DNA from: Lysobacterales bacterium
GTDB lineage: Bacteria > Pseudomonadota > Gammaproteobacteria > Xanthomonadales > Rhodanobacteraceae
NCBI GenBank assembly: GCA_016721015.1
Contig: JADKJL010000011.1
Location: forward strand, 62,001 to 126,000
Direction: 5' to 3'
DNA: 64,000 bases
The notes under the pieces were generated by a model. The model saw only the letters and a list, made by a program, of their open reading frames with translations. It was not told where the DNA came from and searched no databases. Positions 1 to 9,215 of the stretch are shown piece after piece. The translations under genes were made by a program, and so were the position numbers. Position 1 is the first letter of the stretch; every line of letters starts with the position of its first letter.

Positions 1-19
1 CACTCGGCTCGAGCGCGTT

Positions 20-559
20 GTGCCAGTTGCGCTGCAATGGTCAACAGCCTTGCTTTTTTTTATCGCTTGGCCGGAATATCCATCTGAGTCAGGCGTTCAC
101 CTTGGCAAGCTGATGGAGCTCGAGTTCCTTGCAATACACGCCGGCGTATCGCTCGGAATGCTTGTCTACTGGGTGCCGACAAAGCAATCCACTCGCCTGC
201 TGCGCTTGGTCGGTTTTGTATTCTTCGGCGCTTTGTATCTTCTCGGCGGATACAGCACGTCGGGCTGGACGGGCACGTTCGAAATTGCCGCGATGATCGT
301 CACGTCCTATTCCGGTCTGCTGTGGGGCACTGGCGCCGCCCGCCAGGCCCGCATCATGGAGATCGGTGTGCGCTGGTTCCTCGCGTTACTGGTCTTCATC
401 TTCGTGACGACTTGGCTTATGTTGCCCAAGGATGTCGCGACCTGGCACGAAAGCGCCAGTGTCTTGCTGGCAGGGGCAATATACTTTGCCGTGCTTGGAC
501 TGCTGGAGTTCTCGGGGGTCTACAGGCTGGTGAGAAAATATGGCAACCAGTTCGGTTGA
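20..559 (+). CDS. Polytopic membrane protein, N-terminus uncertain
   Basis: Not recognised. The protein is strongly hydrophobic, with about five predicted membrane segments (around residues 5-20, 37-53, 60-77, 85-103 and 117-133, then a last one near 150-165). It ends in a basic tail containing RLVRKYG, which suggests the C-terminus lies in the cytoplasm. The GTG at position 20 is the first start in the window, but the frame stays open to the window edge, so the true start may lie outside and the gene may be partial. No catalytic motif was seen. The stop overlaps an ATG by one base (559) that opens a 41-codon frame ending at 684. That short frame has no recognisable content and I do not call it a gene. 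Confidence 0.6.
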   Translation: MPVALQWSTALLFFIAWPEYPSESGVHLGKLMELEFLAIHAGVSLGMLVYWVPTKQSTRLLRLVGFVFFGALYLLGGYSTSGWTGTFEIAAMIVTSYSGLLWGTGAARQARIMEIGVRWFLALLVFIFVTTWLMLPKDVATWHESASVLLAGAIYFAVLGLLEFSGVYRLVRKYGNQFG

Positions 560-811
560 ATGCGAGGTCGGAACCTTTCAGGCGATCGCAACCGGCTGCT
601 TGGGAGAGCATATCCGGAGCTGGCGAGCATGTTTGCTGGCGATCGCGACGAACAGTTTGCCGTAAGGTGGAAGGACAACCAGTAAGCGGATTCAGCGCTG
701 CTCAGGCATGGCCGATTCCACACTGACCGCTTTGGCGCATCGCAAATCGCCGCGGGCGCCATCGAGGAATGAAGTGCAGGAAGTTGCATCGTCCCATCAG
801 CGCACGCTGAT

Positions 812-967
812 TCAATGCAGGTTGATTCCGCCTGGGCCGATCAATCCTAATATCCCGATCAGGATGAGATAGATCGCAACAATGTAGTTCAAGAGTCTGG
901 GCCGGATGAGGATCAGGATCCCGGCGATCAGGGCGATGATCGGTGTGAGAATCAGGTGCAGGTTCAT
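812..967 (-). CDS. DUF3096 small membrane protein (51 aa)
   Basis: This short gene encodes 51 residues. It has two hydrophobic helices separated by a short basic turn: an N-terminal stretch with LILTPIIALIAGILILI, then RPRLLNY, then IVAIYLILIGILGLIG. This is the pattern of the DUF3096 family of tiny two-helix inner-membrane proteins, whose function is unknown. The ATG is supported by a strong ribosome-binding site: on the minus strand AGGAG stands six bases before it. The gene lies alone between a plus-strand membrane protein and a long non-coding stretch, so context gives no role. The assignment rests on the match to the family pattern I remember and on the ribosome-binding site. Confidence 0.75.
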   Translation of the reverse strand: MNLHLILTPIIALIAGILILIRPRLLNYIVAIYLILIGILGLIGPGGINLH

Positions 968-1649
968 GTGAACTCCTTGGAAATTTCGTGGTGCCGCTGG
1001 TCAAGCTTCGTTTCGCCAGGCTGGGTGTGGCATCGCTGCCCCAGCTTGAGCTTGTACACCCTTGTCAGCCGCAGGTCAGTACGATACCGCACACAGCGCA
1101 AAAACCCGGAGCGAGGGTGCGCGCGGCGGCTGAGATCGCGGAGTTGTTCCAGAGTCGTCGCCGAAAGGATTGGTCGTGTGTGCCCGGAACTCGGCTGACG
1201 GGCGTGTCGCTGGCGCTCGATCTGTTCAGGCAAAGGGTTGCACGCGAATCGGGGTGATCGAGGGCGATCGGGTCCTCGGCGCCACGCCGAGGGCGGTTGG
1301 GGCGTGCTGCCAGATCGTGATCATGTTCATGATCGCCGCGTTCACGGCACCGGAAGGCTGGCCGTGATCCTGGTCGCGTTCCACCGATTGTTCAATCGCG
1401 GTCATCCATTGTGTGCAACGCTTGCGCAGACATACGAGCGGGACGCGTACTGAGCCGAGGAGCGCGTCGCATCGCGAACCTCGAAGCGGATGGCGATCGT
1501 GAATCTGCATGTCATGCAGATCAGGGAGGCGGCCCAGCCGGGAAAGCAGGGCTGACATCCGATGTCCACGATGCGTTCTGGCGGTTAGCGAGGAATTGCG
1601 GATTCGCGTCGCGGCGCTTTTCGGGTTGTCATGCCCAACGTGCTGACGC
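968..1649. other. Intergenic region, no gene seen
   Basis: About 680 bases. Several open frames exist on both strands (for example an antisense frame across 1226-1663), but their translations are rich in Arg, His and Ser, look like random GC-rich reading, and have no ribosome-binding site. No repeat, tRNA or terminator was recognised. The region upstream of the DUF3096 gene (968 onward) should hold its promoter. Confidence 0.5.
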
Positions 1650-2123
1650 ATGATGCCGGGCATGGAAAAAGGCCTGCAAGATACCTACGCGCCACAAAAT
1701 GCCTGCTTCGGCTGCGGCCCGGCCAATGAGCGCGGCCTGCGCATCAAGAGCTTTCCGAGAGGCGATGAAGTGGTTGCCGAGTTCACGCCTGAGTCGTACC
1801 ACGAAGCATTTCCGGGCGTGCTCAATGGCGGCATCATCGGTACGCTGCTGGATTGTCATTGCAACTGGACGGCGGCCTGGCACTTGATGAACCGCCTCGG
1901 CACCGCCACGCCGCCGTGCACGGTGACGATGGAGTATGCGATCAAGCTTCGGCGTCCCACGCCGACTGACCAGCCGCTGCGACTGGTGGCTCGCGTGATC
2001 GAATCGACGGATGACGTCGTCACCGTCGAAGGCGAATTGATCGCGGGTGACAAGGTCTGTGATCGTTGCATCGGGAAGTTCATGGCCGTGAAAGAAGGTC
2101 ACCCCGCCTACCACCGCTGGTAG
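1650..2123 (+). CDS. PaaI/hotdog-fold thioesterase family protein
   Basis: A 157-residue protein of the hotdog thioesterase class, which hydrolyses acyl-CoA or acyl-carrier thioesters in the cytoplasm. After a Cys-rich N-terminal piece (NACFGCGPAN) comes the region with AFPGVLNGGIIGTLLD, where the fold normally places its central helix with the catalytic Asp/Glu. It is followed by TVTMEYAIKLRRPTP, the long strand typical of the fold. The FGCG motif near the N-terminus is shared with a PaaI-like subgroup. Length fits a single hotdog domain, so it would act as a dimer or tetramer. Two ATGs (1650 and 1653) are possible and neither has a clear ribosome-binding site. The substrate cannot be read from the sequence. 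Confidence 0.75.
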   Translation: MMPGMEKGLQDTYAPQNACFGCGPANERGLRIKSFPRGDEVVAEFTPESYHEAFPGVLNGGIIGTLLDCHCNWTAAWHLMNRLGTATPPCTVTMEYAIKLRRPTPTDQPLRLVARVIESTDDVVTVEGELIAGDKVCDRCIGKFMAVKEGHPAYHRW

Positions 2124-2135
2124 GCGCGGATCGCG

Positions 2136-2630
2136 CTACTCGACGGCGATCCACTCGACTTCCAGCGAAAAATTTCCCGCAAGCTTGTCAGCGATCAGCA
2201 GGCCGACTTCGCGGATGCTGGAAGGATCGAGCGATGGCCCGTCCAGCGGCGTGCCGCGCACGGTCGGGGCAAGGGAATCCAGCGCGATGCGCACGATGAT
2301 CCATTCCCCGGCTGTCGTTGCAAACGACGCGGCGTAGGACACGGCGATGCCACGATGCGTCGCGACCGTCGCCAGGCGCAGCTGATAGCGACGGCCATCG
2401 CCGCGCACGCGCATCACCACCTGATGGAAACCACTGAAGTCGAAGCGCTGGTCACGCATGCGCGCGGAGGCGAAGCCACCGTTGTTGGCGAGCGAAAGCA
2501 AGCCGGTGAATCGCAGCTTGCCCTCGGCGATCTCGACATGGCCCAAGGATTCGCCGCCCATGACCACGTCATTGACGGCGACCCAGCGTGATCCGGATGG
2601 TGGTGTCTGGAAGTCGATGAGTGTTTGCAT
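2136..2630 (-). CDS. CIA30 family protein
   Basis: A 164-residue protein matching the CIA30 family (NADH:ubiquinone oxidoreductase intermediate-associated protein 30), a galactose-binding-like beta sandwich. Diagnostic pieces are the N-terminal WVAVNDVVMGGESLG, then FTGLLSLANNGGFASAR, then a C-terminal part with VGLLIADKLAGNFSLEVEWI. The eukaryotic relative is a complex I assembly factor. Bacterial members mostly have no proven role, so that function should not be carried over. The frame remains open upstream, but the ATG at 2630 has GGAG eight bases before it and is where family similarity begins. It starts 41 bases after the oxidoreductase gene ends, on the same strand, so the two are probably one transcript. 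Confidence 0.8.
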   Translation of the reverse strand: MQTLIDFQTPPSGSRWVAVNDVVMGGESLGHVEIAEGKLRFTGLLSLANNGGFASARMRDQRFDFSGFHQVVMRVRGDGRRYQLRLATVATHRGIAVSYAASFATTAGEWIIVRIALDSLAPTVRGTPLDGPSLDPSSIREVGLLIADKLAGNFSLEVEWIAVE

Positions 2631-2671
2631 CGGTGTCTCCGGTTGCTCGGACTTGACGCCGCCGAACTTCC

Positions 2672-3703
2672 TCATTCGGCGACGCGCACCACCAGCTTGC
2701 CGAAATTCCTTCCCTCGAGCAGGCCGATGAACGCCGCCGGTGCGTTCTCCAGTCCGTCGACGACATCTTCGCGGAACTTGATCCGGCCTTGGCTGACCCA
2801 CTCGCTCATTTGCCTGGAGAACTCAGCATAGCGATCGCCGTAATCGTCGAAGATGATGAAGCCCTGCATCTTTATCCGCTTGGTCAGCATCGTGCGCGTC
2901 AGCAGGCCGAGTCGATCCGGCCCGGGGGGCAGTTCGGTGTCGTTGTAGTGGGCGATCAGTCCACACAAGGGAATGCGTGCCTTCGTATTCAGCAGCGGCA
3001 ACACCGCATCGAACACCGCACCGCCGACGCTCTCGAAGTAGACATCGATGCCCTCGCTGCAGGCCGTTTTCAGCTGCGCCGCAAAGTCCGGCGCGCGATG
3101 GTCGATGCACGCATCGAAGCCGAGTTCATCGACGACGTAGCGGCACTTCTCCTCACCCCCGGCGACACCGACCACGCGACAACCCTTGAGCTTCGCAATC
3201 TGGCCGACCACGGAACCGACGGCACCGCTGGCCGCGGCAACCACCACGGTCTCGCCTGCCTGCGGCTGGCCGATATCGAGCAAGCCCATGTAAGCCGTAA
3301 AGCCGGGCATGCCGAGCACGCCGAGCGCCAGCGACGGATGCTGCATCTTTGCATCGAGCTTGTTGAGGCCGCGCCCGTCGGAGACCAGGTAATCCTGCCA
3401 ACCGCCGAACGCGAGCACGAGATCGCCTTCGGCATACTCGGAGTTCCGCGACGCCATCACCCTGGCCACGGTTCCGGCACCCATGACGTCGCCGATCGCC
3501 ACCGGTTCAGCATAGGACGGCCCGTCACTCATGCGACCCCGCATGTAGGGATCCAGCGACAGATACAGGTTGCGCAGCAGCACTTCGCCGTCGCCTGCCT
3601 CGGGGATTGCCGTCTCAACCAGTTTGAAATCATTGGACGTGGGCGCGCCGACCGGACGCGAGGCCAGCGTGATGCGCCGGTTGACGGGAGTGCTTTCAGT
3701 CAC
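2672..3703 (-). CDS. NADP-dependent MDR oxidoreductase (CurA/YncB-like)
   Basis: A 343-residue medium-chain dehydrogenase/reductase of the zinc-independent leukotriene B4 dehydrogenase/curcumin reductase type, which reduces activated double bonds with NADPH. The N-terminal GroES-like half carries LYLSLDPYMRGRMSD, a hallmark of the subgroup. The Rossmann half has VVVAAASGAVGSVVGQIAK followed by RVVGVAGGEEKC. Further on are VYFESVGG and MQGFIIFDDY, also family-typical. No zinc-binding cysteine cluster is present, as expected. The frame is open far upstream, but the GTG at 3703 has AAAGGTGAT just before it and gives the usual family length of 335-345. The CIA30 gene follows it closely. The physiological substrate is unknown. 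Confidence 0.85.
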   Translation of the reverse strand: MTESTPVNRRITLASRPVGAPTSNDFKLVETAIPEAGDGEVLLRNLYLSLDPYMRGRMSDGPSYAEPVAIGDVMGAGTVARVMASRNSEYAEGDLVLAFGGWQDYLVSDGRGLNKLDAKMQHPSLALGVLGMPGFTAYMGLLDIGQPQAGETVVVAAASGAVGSVVGQIAKLKGCRVVGVAGGEEKCRYVVDELGFDACIDHRAPDFAAQLKTACSEGIDVYFESVGGAVFDAVLPLLNTKARIPLCGLIAHYNDTELPPGPDRLGLLTRTMLTKRIKMQGFIIFDDYGDRYAEFSRQMSEWVSQGRIKFREDVVDGLENAPAAFIGLLEGRNFGKLVVRVAE

Positions 3704-4262
3704 GGGATCACCTTTCGGATAGTCGTTGCAGAGGCGAAAGCTTGGGGCGACCCGGACAGTAGGCAACCACTGCAGGAAAACAAGCAGGGGGGCCGCCGGG
3801 ATCGAAAAACTTGCAGCGGCACGCCCTGGCCCGCTTTGGGACGATATGACCGGCCGCTTCGGCCATGTTGATGCGAACGTGGCGGGGTTCACGTTCGTGC
3901 CAGAGTTCGCGATCAGACGACTGCGGGATCTGCGTGTAGTGCGAATCCGAGAGCGAGCCCCTGTTTCGGAAAGTGCGGATTGGGGACACCCATGTCTGGC
4001 TTGGACTGGTGGGTGTTCCGGACTCCAGGCCGTGGCCGTTTCCAGCGCCTTGTCGTTCAGTGCAACGCATTCGTGCAGGCGTTCGCCCTGGAGTCGAGTC
4101 GCTGGCAGATCCTTCGTTTCCCCGATTCCCGGCCCGAGAGGCAAATGCTCCCGTTCCGCTGACCAACAAATGTCCAGCGACAGACCGAGAACGCAAGCGC
4201 CCATCCATGGGATCAGTTTCCGATTGACCTGCATTCCCTGAGCATGATCGAACGTCTGCTCG
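3704..4262. other. Intergenic region, no gene seen
   Basis: 559 bases between two minus-strand genes. The open frames here have no ribosome-binding site and no recognisable protein content. I see no inverted repeat followed by a T-run, no tRNA and no repeat. It should contain the promoter of the MDR oxidoreductase gene. Confidence 0.45.
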
Positions 4263-6887
4263 TCAATCCAATGGCGGCGCTTCGCCCGGCATCCACAGGC
4301 GCGAACTGAAACCGCCAGCATCGTCGAGCAGAGCATTGTCGGCATGATCACGGAACCGCCAGGCCCACGGATCGATGCCCTGTGGCGCCATCCATCCCCA
4401 GGGATCAACGGCGGCAACGCTGCCGTCGCGGTCATGCTGGCCGCCTTCGAAGCGGAACTCGAATGCGCCGCGGTACGAGAGATTGCGGTGGCGGACAACA
4501 GACAGATGCAAATGTTCGCCCGTCGATGCTCCGGTGGTTCCTATCCGTCCCAATACCGTGCCCGCGCTGACCACATCGCCGCGACGCACGGCGGTGTCCT
4601 GCATGTGCGCGTAGTAAGTCGTGAAGATTTCTGCGTAACGGCCACCGCCCACCTGGTGGCGCACGAATATTTCACGTTGATAGGGATCCATGCCTGCGGG
4701 TGCGTACGGGGGAACATGCCTCGGAACGGCCATGCTCACGCGCCCCGCGGCGGTCGCCACTGCGAAACGCGAGCTGGTCACGTCGATGTCGACAGCCGGT
4801 TCATTGACACCGGAGTTGTCGTAGTCGCATTCGGAGGGAACGGCATTCGGATTGCCTATGCTTCGCTGGCGGCCGCGATTGTCGATTGCGCAGGCGTCGT
4901 AGGGTCCGGCCGTTTGGCCGAAGTCGTTCACGTCGACCGCGATGTTGTAGGGGTCGTGGTTGAACGACTGGGTATTGCCGACACCGGTGTGCGAACCCGT
5001 GTAGGGTCGCGAGAAGATCGGCAGTTCGCCAGCAGTCGCCGTGAAAATGCAATTGCTGCGGCCGGCAGAGTCGGCGAAGGCCTGATTGAAGGGCTGGGTA
5101 CCATTGCCACCGCGCAGGATGATGAAGTTGCCGCTGCAGGTGCCGATCACCCAGTTGAGGCCGGAAACGGAATACAGGCCGGAACGCTCGATGATCGCAT
5201 TCGGATCGCTGTCGAGGAACTGCTGGCACGGATTACTGCCCGTTCCCTGCGGCAGCAAGCCGAATCCGCCGCCACTCGCATTGCGCACGCTGCAATAGTT
5301 GCCGAATCCAATCGGTGTCAGCACGGCGGGTGTGGCCGAAGCGGATGGGGGAATGCCGTCGTAGTCGAAGTCCGCTCCGAACAGTTGCTCGGTGGTAATG
5401 GCAGCGACGACGGGCGCGTACGGCCCTGGCTCGTTCAAGTTGCCATCGTCATCATGATCGAAGACGAAGCTCGGATAGCGTTGGCGATCGGCGACGAACA
5501 GCAGATTGCCGTGGTACAGGGTTGCGTCGACAAGGACTTCAGCGACGCGGTATCGGCTGGCATCGGGGACGTTCTTCTGGGTCACTTCGGCGAGCGTATG
5601 GAATGCAATGCCATCACTCGAATAGGCGTTGCTGCCGGATTCGACAACACTGCCATTCGCCTCGATGCGCATGGTTGCTGCATCGCTGTCGCCATAGGTC
5701 GCGGCATCGTTGGTGCTGTTGTAATGCGTACCCAGCACGTAGAAGCTGCCGTCGTCGCGCATCAGCAGGCGTTTCACGTTTGTACCGCCGGATTCGCGTG
5801 GCGCCCCACTGCCATAGTTCGAAAAGCGGAGTGACTTGCGTCCATCGCCGTCGAACGCGGTATCCAGCGTGCCGCTGTTGCCGCGAATGGCAAGGATGCA
5901 GCCCGAGGGATCGAGGTTCGCGCTGAAGGCGAGGTTGCAGGACACCATCAGGCGGCCCCGACCGGCATCCCAGACGATGTCGGTCAGGCTGGGCGTCGCC
6001 GCGAGTGCGCTTCCATCGTCGATCAACAGGCGTCCCTGGTTGCCAAACGCGCTGACGAAATTGCCTGCCGAGGTCAATTGCGTGAGTCCATAGGCCGGAT
6101 TGCCGCTGGCGTCGGTGACGATGCCTCCTGCGACAATGTTGCCGCTCGGCAGCACGACAAGCCGCGAGCAGGAGTCGGTGCGGTCGCCGTCAACGTTGAA
6201 ATCGATCTCGACGTAGCCCGTGCCACGGAATGTCGTGTCGAGCAGGCCGCTCGATGTGAAGCGCACGATCAGCATGTTTTTGTAGGCGCCGCGCTCGACC
6301 CAGCCGCACGCGAGTATGTTGTTGCCGACCGCCAGTGCGTGGTTCAAGCGTGACTGCACGCCGAGGAACGGGGCGACGTTGATCAGGGCCAGCTTGCCAT
6401 CCGAGGAAAAGCTCGTGTCGTAGGCGCCGCTCGAATTCAGACGCACGAGGAATCCGCTGAGTCCACCGGTGGCGGCACCCCAGCCGGCGATAACGGCACG
6501 ATTGCTCGAGTCGACATCGATCGAGGTGCACAGATCCACGTTGTTGAGGCCCATGTCGGCAGCCACGCGGCGCGCGCCTTCCAGTTCGTCCGGTCCGGTG
6601 TAGCTCATGTCGAGCAGGCGCGCGTTGCTGATGTGTCGCGTCACCGCACAATCGACATTGTTGTTGCCGGTCTCCCGCCACTCGTTGAGCACAAGCACGC
6701 GCTGCTGGTGATCGACAGCAATGCCGTAGGCGTTGTGGCTGGTCAGATGTTCGCGTGTGATGTTCAGGAACGCGCCGCTGGCCCGGTCCGGGCCGAAGGT
6801 GTCCCAGGTGGAGCCGGTGCCGCTCTGGGCCTGTGCCAGCCCGGCTATGGCCACGGCAATCATCGATATCAACGGTCGGATGTTCAT
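4263..6887 (-). CDS. Secreted delta-60 repeat protein with C-terminal M23-like domain
   Basis: An 874-residue exported protein. A signal peptide (MNIRPLISMIAVAIAGLAQA) fixes the start at the ATG at 6887, although the frame is open to 7214. Residues about 130-390 hold at least four delta-60-type repeats: units of 50-60 residues such as FLVRLNSSGAYDTSF, LIVRFTSSGLLDTTF and LAIRGNSGTLDTAF, probably forming a beta-propeller. The C-terminal part resembles an M23 metallopeptidase: YYAHM, then GDVVSAGTVLGRIGTTGAST, then H792-L-H794, the last metal-ligand motif. The usual first metal-binding His...Asp is less clear; NHDPYNIAVDV is a candidate, with an insertion after it. Activity on peptidoglycan peptide bonds is therefore likely but not certain. 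It is a monocistronic unit with wide gaps on both sides. Confidence 0.75.
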   Translation of the reverse strand: MNIRPLISMIAVAIAGLAQAQSGTGSTWDTFGPDRASGAFLNITREHLTSHNAYGIAVDHQQRVLVLNEWRETGNNNVDCAVTRHISNARLLDMSYTGPDELEGARRVAADMGLNNVDLCTSIDVDSSNRAVIAGWGAATGGLSGFLVRLNSSGAYDTSFSSDGKLALINVAPFLGVQSRLNHALAVGNNILACGWVERGAYKNMLIVRFTSSGLLDTTFRGTGYVEIDFNVDGDRTDSCSRLVVLPSGNIVAGGIVTDASGNPAYGLTQLTSAGNFVSAFGNQGRLLIDDGSALAATPSLTDIVWDAGRGRLMVSCNLAFSANLDPSGCILAIRGNSGTLDTAFDGDGRKSLRFSNYGSGAPRESGGTNVKRLLMRDDGSFYVLGTHYNSTNDAATYGDSDAATMRIEANGSVVESGSNAYSSDGIAFHTLAEVTQKNVPDASRYRVAEVLVDATLYHGNLLFVADRQRYPSFVFDHDDDGNLNEPGPYAPVVAAITTEQLFGADFDYDGIPPSASATPAVLTPIGFGNYCSVRNASGGGFGLLPQGTGSNPCQQFLDSDPNAIIERSGLYSVSGLNWVIGTCSGNFIILRGGNGTQPFNQAFADSAGRSNCIFTATAGELPIFSRPYTGSHTGVGNTQSFNHDPYNIAVDVNDFGQTAGPYDACAIDNRGRQRSIGNPNAVPSECDYDNSGVNEPAVDIDVTSSRFAVATAAGRVSMAVPRHVPPYAPAGMDPYQREIFVRHQVGGGRYAEIFTTYYAHMQDTAVRRGDVVSAGTVLGRIGTTGASTGEHLHLSVVRHRNLSYRGAFEFRFEGGQHDRDGSVAAVDPWGWMAPQGIDPWAWRFRDHADNALLDDAGGFSSRLWMPGEAPPLD

Positions 6888-7696
6888 GGATTCGTGCCTG
6901 TCAGGAGGAATTCGATGCTCTCGAACCCTTTCCACGCAATCCGGCGTCCACGGGGGACAACCGGCTGCAAACCCGGTACCAATGTTGTTTCCACCAGCCA
7001 TTCGAGCGCATACCTGCCGCCAGGCAATCGGAGACATCCAAACGATGTAGCCGGTCGGCCGGAAGCGACGGCTGGGCCAGTTTGGAGCATTGTCGCCGCC
7101 CGTATTGAGCATGATTCGGCACGCAATGCACTCGAGTCCGGGCTTATGGAAGGGCGCTGGACTGTTTTGACGATCTCGCACACGCAGCGATGGCGCCGGG
7201 AGCGTGCGTTTCACATGTCAGCCTGTTTCGCCTGCTGCTTGCAAGAAGATGCGAGCGCGCGGCCCTGACTGATCCATCCTTTGCGGTGTGCAGTGGATGC
7301 GTTGGTGGCTGCTATGTCCGTTGCCATTTCTGGTGATCGGCGCAGACGTCCAATCCTTGCGCATTCGATGTGTGACCCAACGGTCTTTCGAACGGCAGGA
7401 TGCGAAACGATTCCGCATTGCGTGCGTCTTTGAACATTGCGCAGTTGTGAATTTCCAGTTGAATCGGCGGCCCGATCCGCTTGCGCTTGAGTTGTGCGCG
7501 TCTGCACAAGACAGGCGTTGAATCAGACGCTCGTTCAACATTGTTGATCGCACAACGTGCTGTCGATCGCGGGCTGAAAATGCGCACCACTCGGTGTCCC
7601 GATCCAGGTTTTGGATCGTCGACATGGCGACGTGGGTGCTTGAGGTGCTGAAGGCAGGCTGTTAGGTTCGTGAAAGAGCGAACTTCGGGAGCACTT
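6888..7696. other. Divergent intergenic region
   Basis: About 800 bases between the divergent delta-60/M23 gene and the LysR gene. No frame here looks coding. The only structure noted is an inverted repeat at 7517-7539, listed separately. Promoters of both neighbours should lie here, but I could not identify convincing -35/-10 pairs. Confidence 0.45.
7517..7539. promoter_or_regulatory. Possible LysR-type operator
   Basis: GTTGAA and TTCAAC form a perfect inverted repeat separated by 11 bases, about 160 bases upstream of the LysR start. LysR regulators bind interrupted palindromes and often control their own promoter. The match is short enough to arise by chance. Confidence 0.2.
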
Positions 7697-8770
7697 GTGA
7701 GATCCGGGAAATCAGGAGTCGACCGAATTGAAGACATTGAATTGTTCGTGCGGGTGGTCGAGCGGGGATCGCTGACCGCCGCCGCTGCAGCCACCGGCTT
7801 GTCGGTGTCACTGGTCAGCCGCCGGCTATCGGATCTGGAGCGCAACCTCGGGGTGCGCCTGGTAGACCGCAGCAGCCGCATGCTGGTGCTCACTGAAAGT
7901 GGCCGGGAGTTTCATGCGCATGCCGAAACCATTCTGCATGCGGTTCGCGAAGCGGAGTTGGCCTTGCTGTCCAAGGCCGATGAACTGCGTGGCACCTTGC
8001 GCATCAGTTTGCCCACGGTGGCGGTCGAGATCGGCGTGCTGGCCGATTTCGTCGCGTTGTTCCGTCGGCATCCCGCTTTGACAATTGAACTGCATCTTTC
8101 CGATCGGCCGGTGGATATTGTTGCGCATGGATTCGACGCTGCGGTGTATCTGAGCGATGCGCCCGATCGACATCCTGGCGACGTAGTAATTGGTCAGCAT
8201 CCGACGGCGCTAGCGGCCGCGCCGGGCTATCTTGATCAGGTTGGGCGGCCGAGTTCGCCGCAGGAGTTGCTTGAGCACCGCACTGTTCGCGCGGTGTCGG
8301 TTCGCGGGAGCGCAACGGAGTGGTTGCTGATTCATGAGGATGGGCGCGAGCTGACCTTGCCCCCTTCGGGTGGAATGCTTTTGAGTACCGATCTGAGGAT
8401 CCTGACGTCAGCAGTCATTTCTGGTCTCGGTATTGGACGCATGCCGCTCGGTTTTCTTGCTCCGGCAGCACGCGCCGGCGAGCTTGAACAGGTTTTGCCG
8501 CAGTGGCGGTTCCGACCAGTGATGACATGCGCCACACTGAGGCGTGGCGGTGGGCGCTCGAGCAAAGTGACAGCATTGCTGGAGTTGGTAATTGGGGCGC
8601 TGCAGCGCATCAATGCAATCGCTGACTCCTGGCAACTGGATGAGGAGCAGCGGGAGCTGGCTGCGAGCGGGAGGCTTGGCCTTGCAACCGACTCGGTAGA
8701 CGGCGATGAAGTGCCTGCGCCGCCGAAACCCGTGAAGCCCGCAGGACGAGGGCGCGAAAGAGCCCGCTGA
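7697..8770 (+). CDS. LysR family transcriptional regulator
   Basis: A DNA-binding regulator with the LysR layout. The winged helix-turn-helix comes first (IELFVRVVERGSLTAAAAAT, then VSRRLSDLERNLGVRLVDRS). The LTTR effector domain begins near LRGTLRISLPTVAVEIGVLADF. A C-terminal extension of about 50 residues, rich in Pro, Lys, Arg and Ala, is not part of the family core. Two GTG starts are plausible. The one at 7697 has GGGAG five bases upstream and sits close to the conserved helix-turn-helix. The one at 7670 would add nine residues with a poorer site. No target gene is adjacent on the same strand. The divergent delta-60/M23 gene is the nearest candidate but lies 800 bases away. Confidence 0.88.
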   Translation: MRSGKSGVDRIEDIELFVRVVERGSLTAAAAATGLSVSLVSRRLSDLERNLGVRLVDRSSRMLVLTESGREFHAHAETILHAVREAELALLSKADELRGTLRISLPTVAVEIGVLADFVALFRRHPALTIELHLSDRPVDIVAHGFDAAVYLSDAPDRHPGDVVIGQHPTALAAAPGYLDQVGRPSSPQELLEHRTVRAVSVRGSATEWLLIHEDGRELTLPPSGGMLLSTDLRILTSAVISGLGIGRMPLGFLAPAARAGELEQVLPQWRFRPVMTCATLRRGGGRSSKVTALLELVIGALQRINAIADSWQLDEEQRELAASGRLGLATDSVDGDEVPAPPKPVKPAGRGRERAR

Positions 8771-9101
8771 GCCGTTGCGTGAAACGTCGGAATGCGTGCA
8801 GCAGGCGAGCTCGGTCAGCCGAGTTCGAGCGGTTCAAAAATGGGAAACGCTTACCAGCGAATCCACGGAACGACTTGCTCTGTGGCCCCCTTGGTCGAAA
8901 AAGAAAAATAGTCCCGCCTGATTTGCCTCGACGCTCGGCCGTCAAAAGTCCCTCTCCCCACAGAAGCTGTCTCTTGATCACAACTTTCGTCATCGGTCCA
9001 CGCTTTCGCAAAACTGGGCGAGCGAATTCCTGCCGTGGCAGAAAGCAGCTTGTCGGCCTGACGCTTGGACACAAGCTCATGACAGGCGCGATGCCAGTAT
9101 T

Positions 9102-9127
9102 TCGTGGGAGCGACTTCAGTCGCGATG
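9102..9127 (+). repeat. 26-bp palindromic (REP-like) repeat, copy 1
   Basis: Core GCGACTTCAGTCGC folds as a 6-bp stem with a two-base loop, flanked by TCGTGGGA on the left. An identical 26-bp sequence occurs inverted at 9190-9215 and direct at 19799-19824. A degenerate trace is at 13722-13740. Such repeats lie only between genes here, as expected of REP elements. Confidence 0.8.
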
Positions 9128-9189
9128 CGTGGGTTTCAATACTCCTTGCGCTCGCTGATCCCTGCCGCCAAGCGATCCACACGTTGGGG

Positions 9190-9215
9190 CATCGCGACTG
9201 AAGTCGCTCCCACGA
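9190..9215 (-). repeat. 26-bp palindromic (REP-like) repeat, copy 2, inverted
   Basis: Exact reverse complement of the copy at 9102-9127. The two face each other 62 bases apart, a head-to-head pair like a BIME. Confidence 0.8.

Noticed and set aside
559..684. 41-codon frame overlapping the stop of the first gene
   Set aside because: No recognisable content, no independent ribosome-binding site, and highly charged random-looking composition.
2789..3871. 360-codon plus-strand frame over the MDR oxidoreductase
   Set aside because: The minus strand encodes a complete enzyme with ribosome-binding site; the plus frame has none and no known motif.
4344..5834. 496-codon plus-strand frame over the M23/delta-60 gene
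   Set aside because: Shadow frame; composition follows the opposite coding strand and there is no ribosome-binding site.
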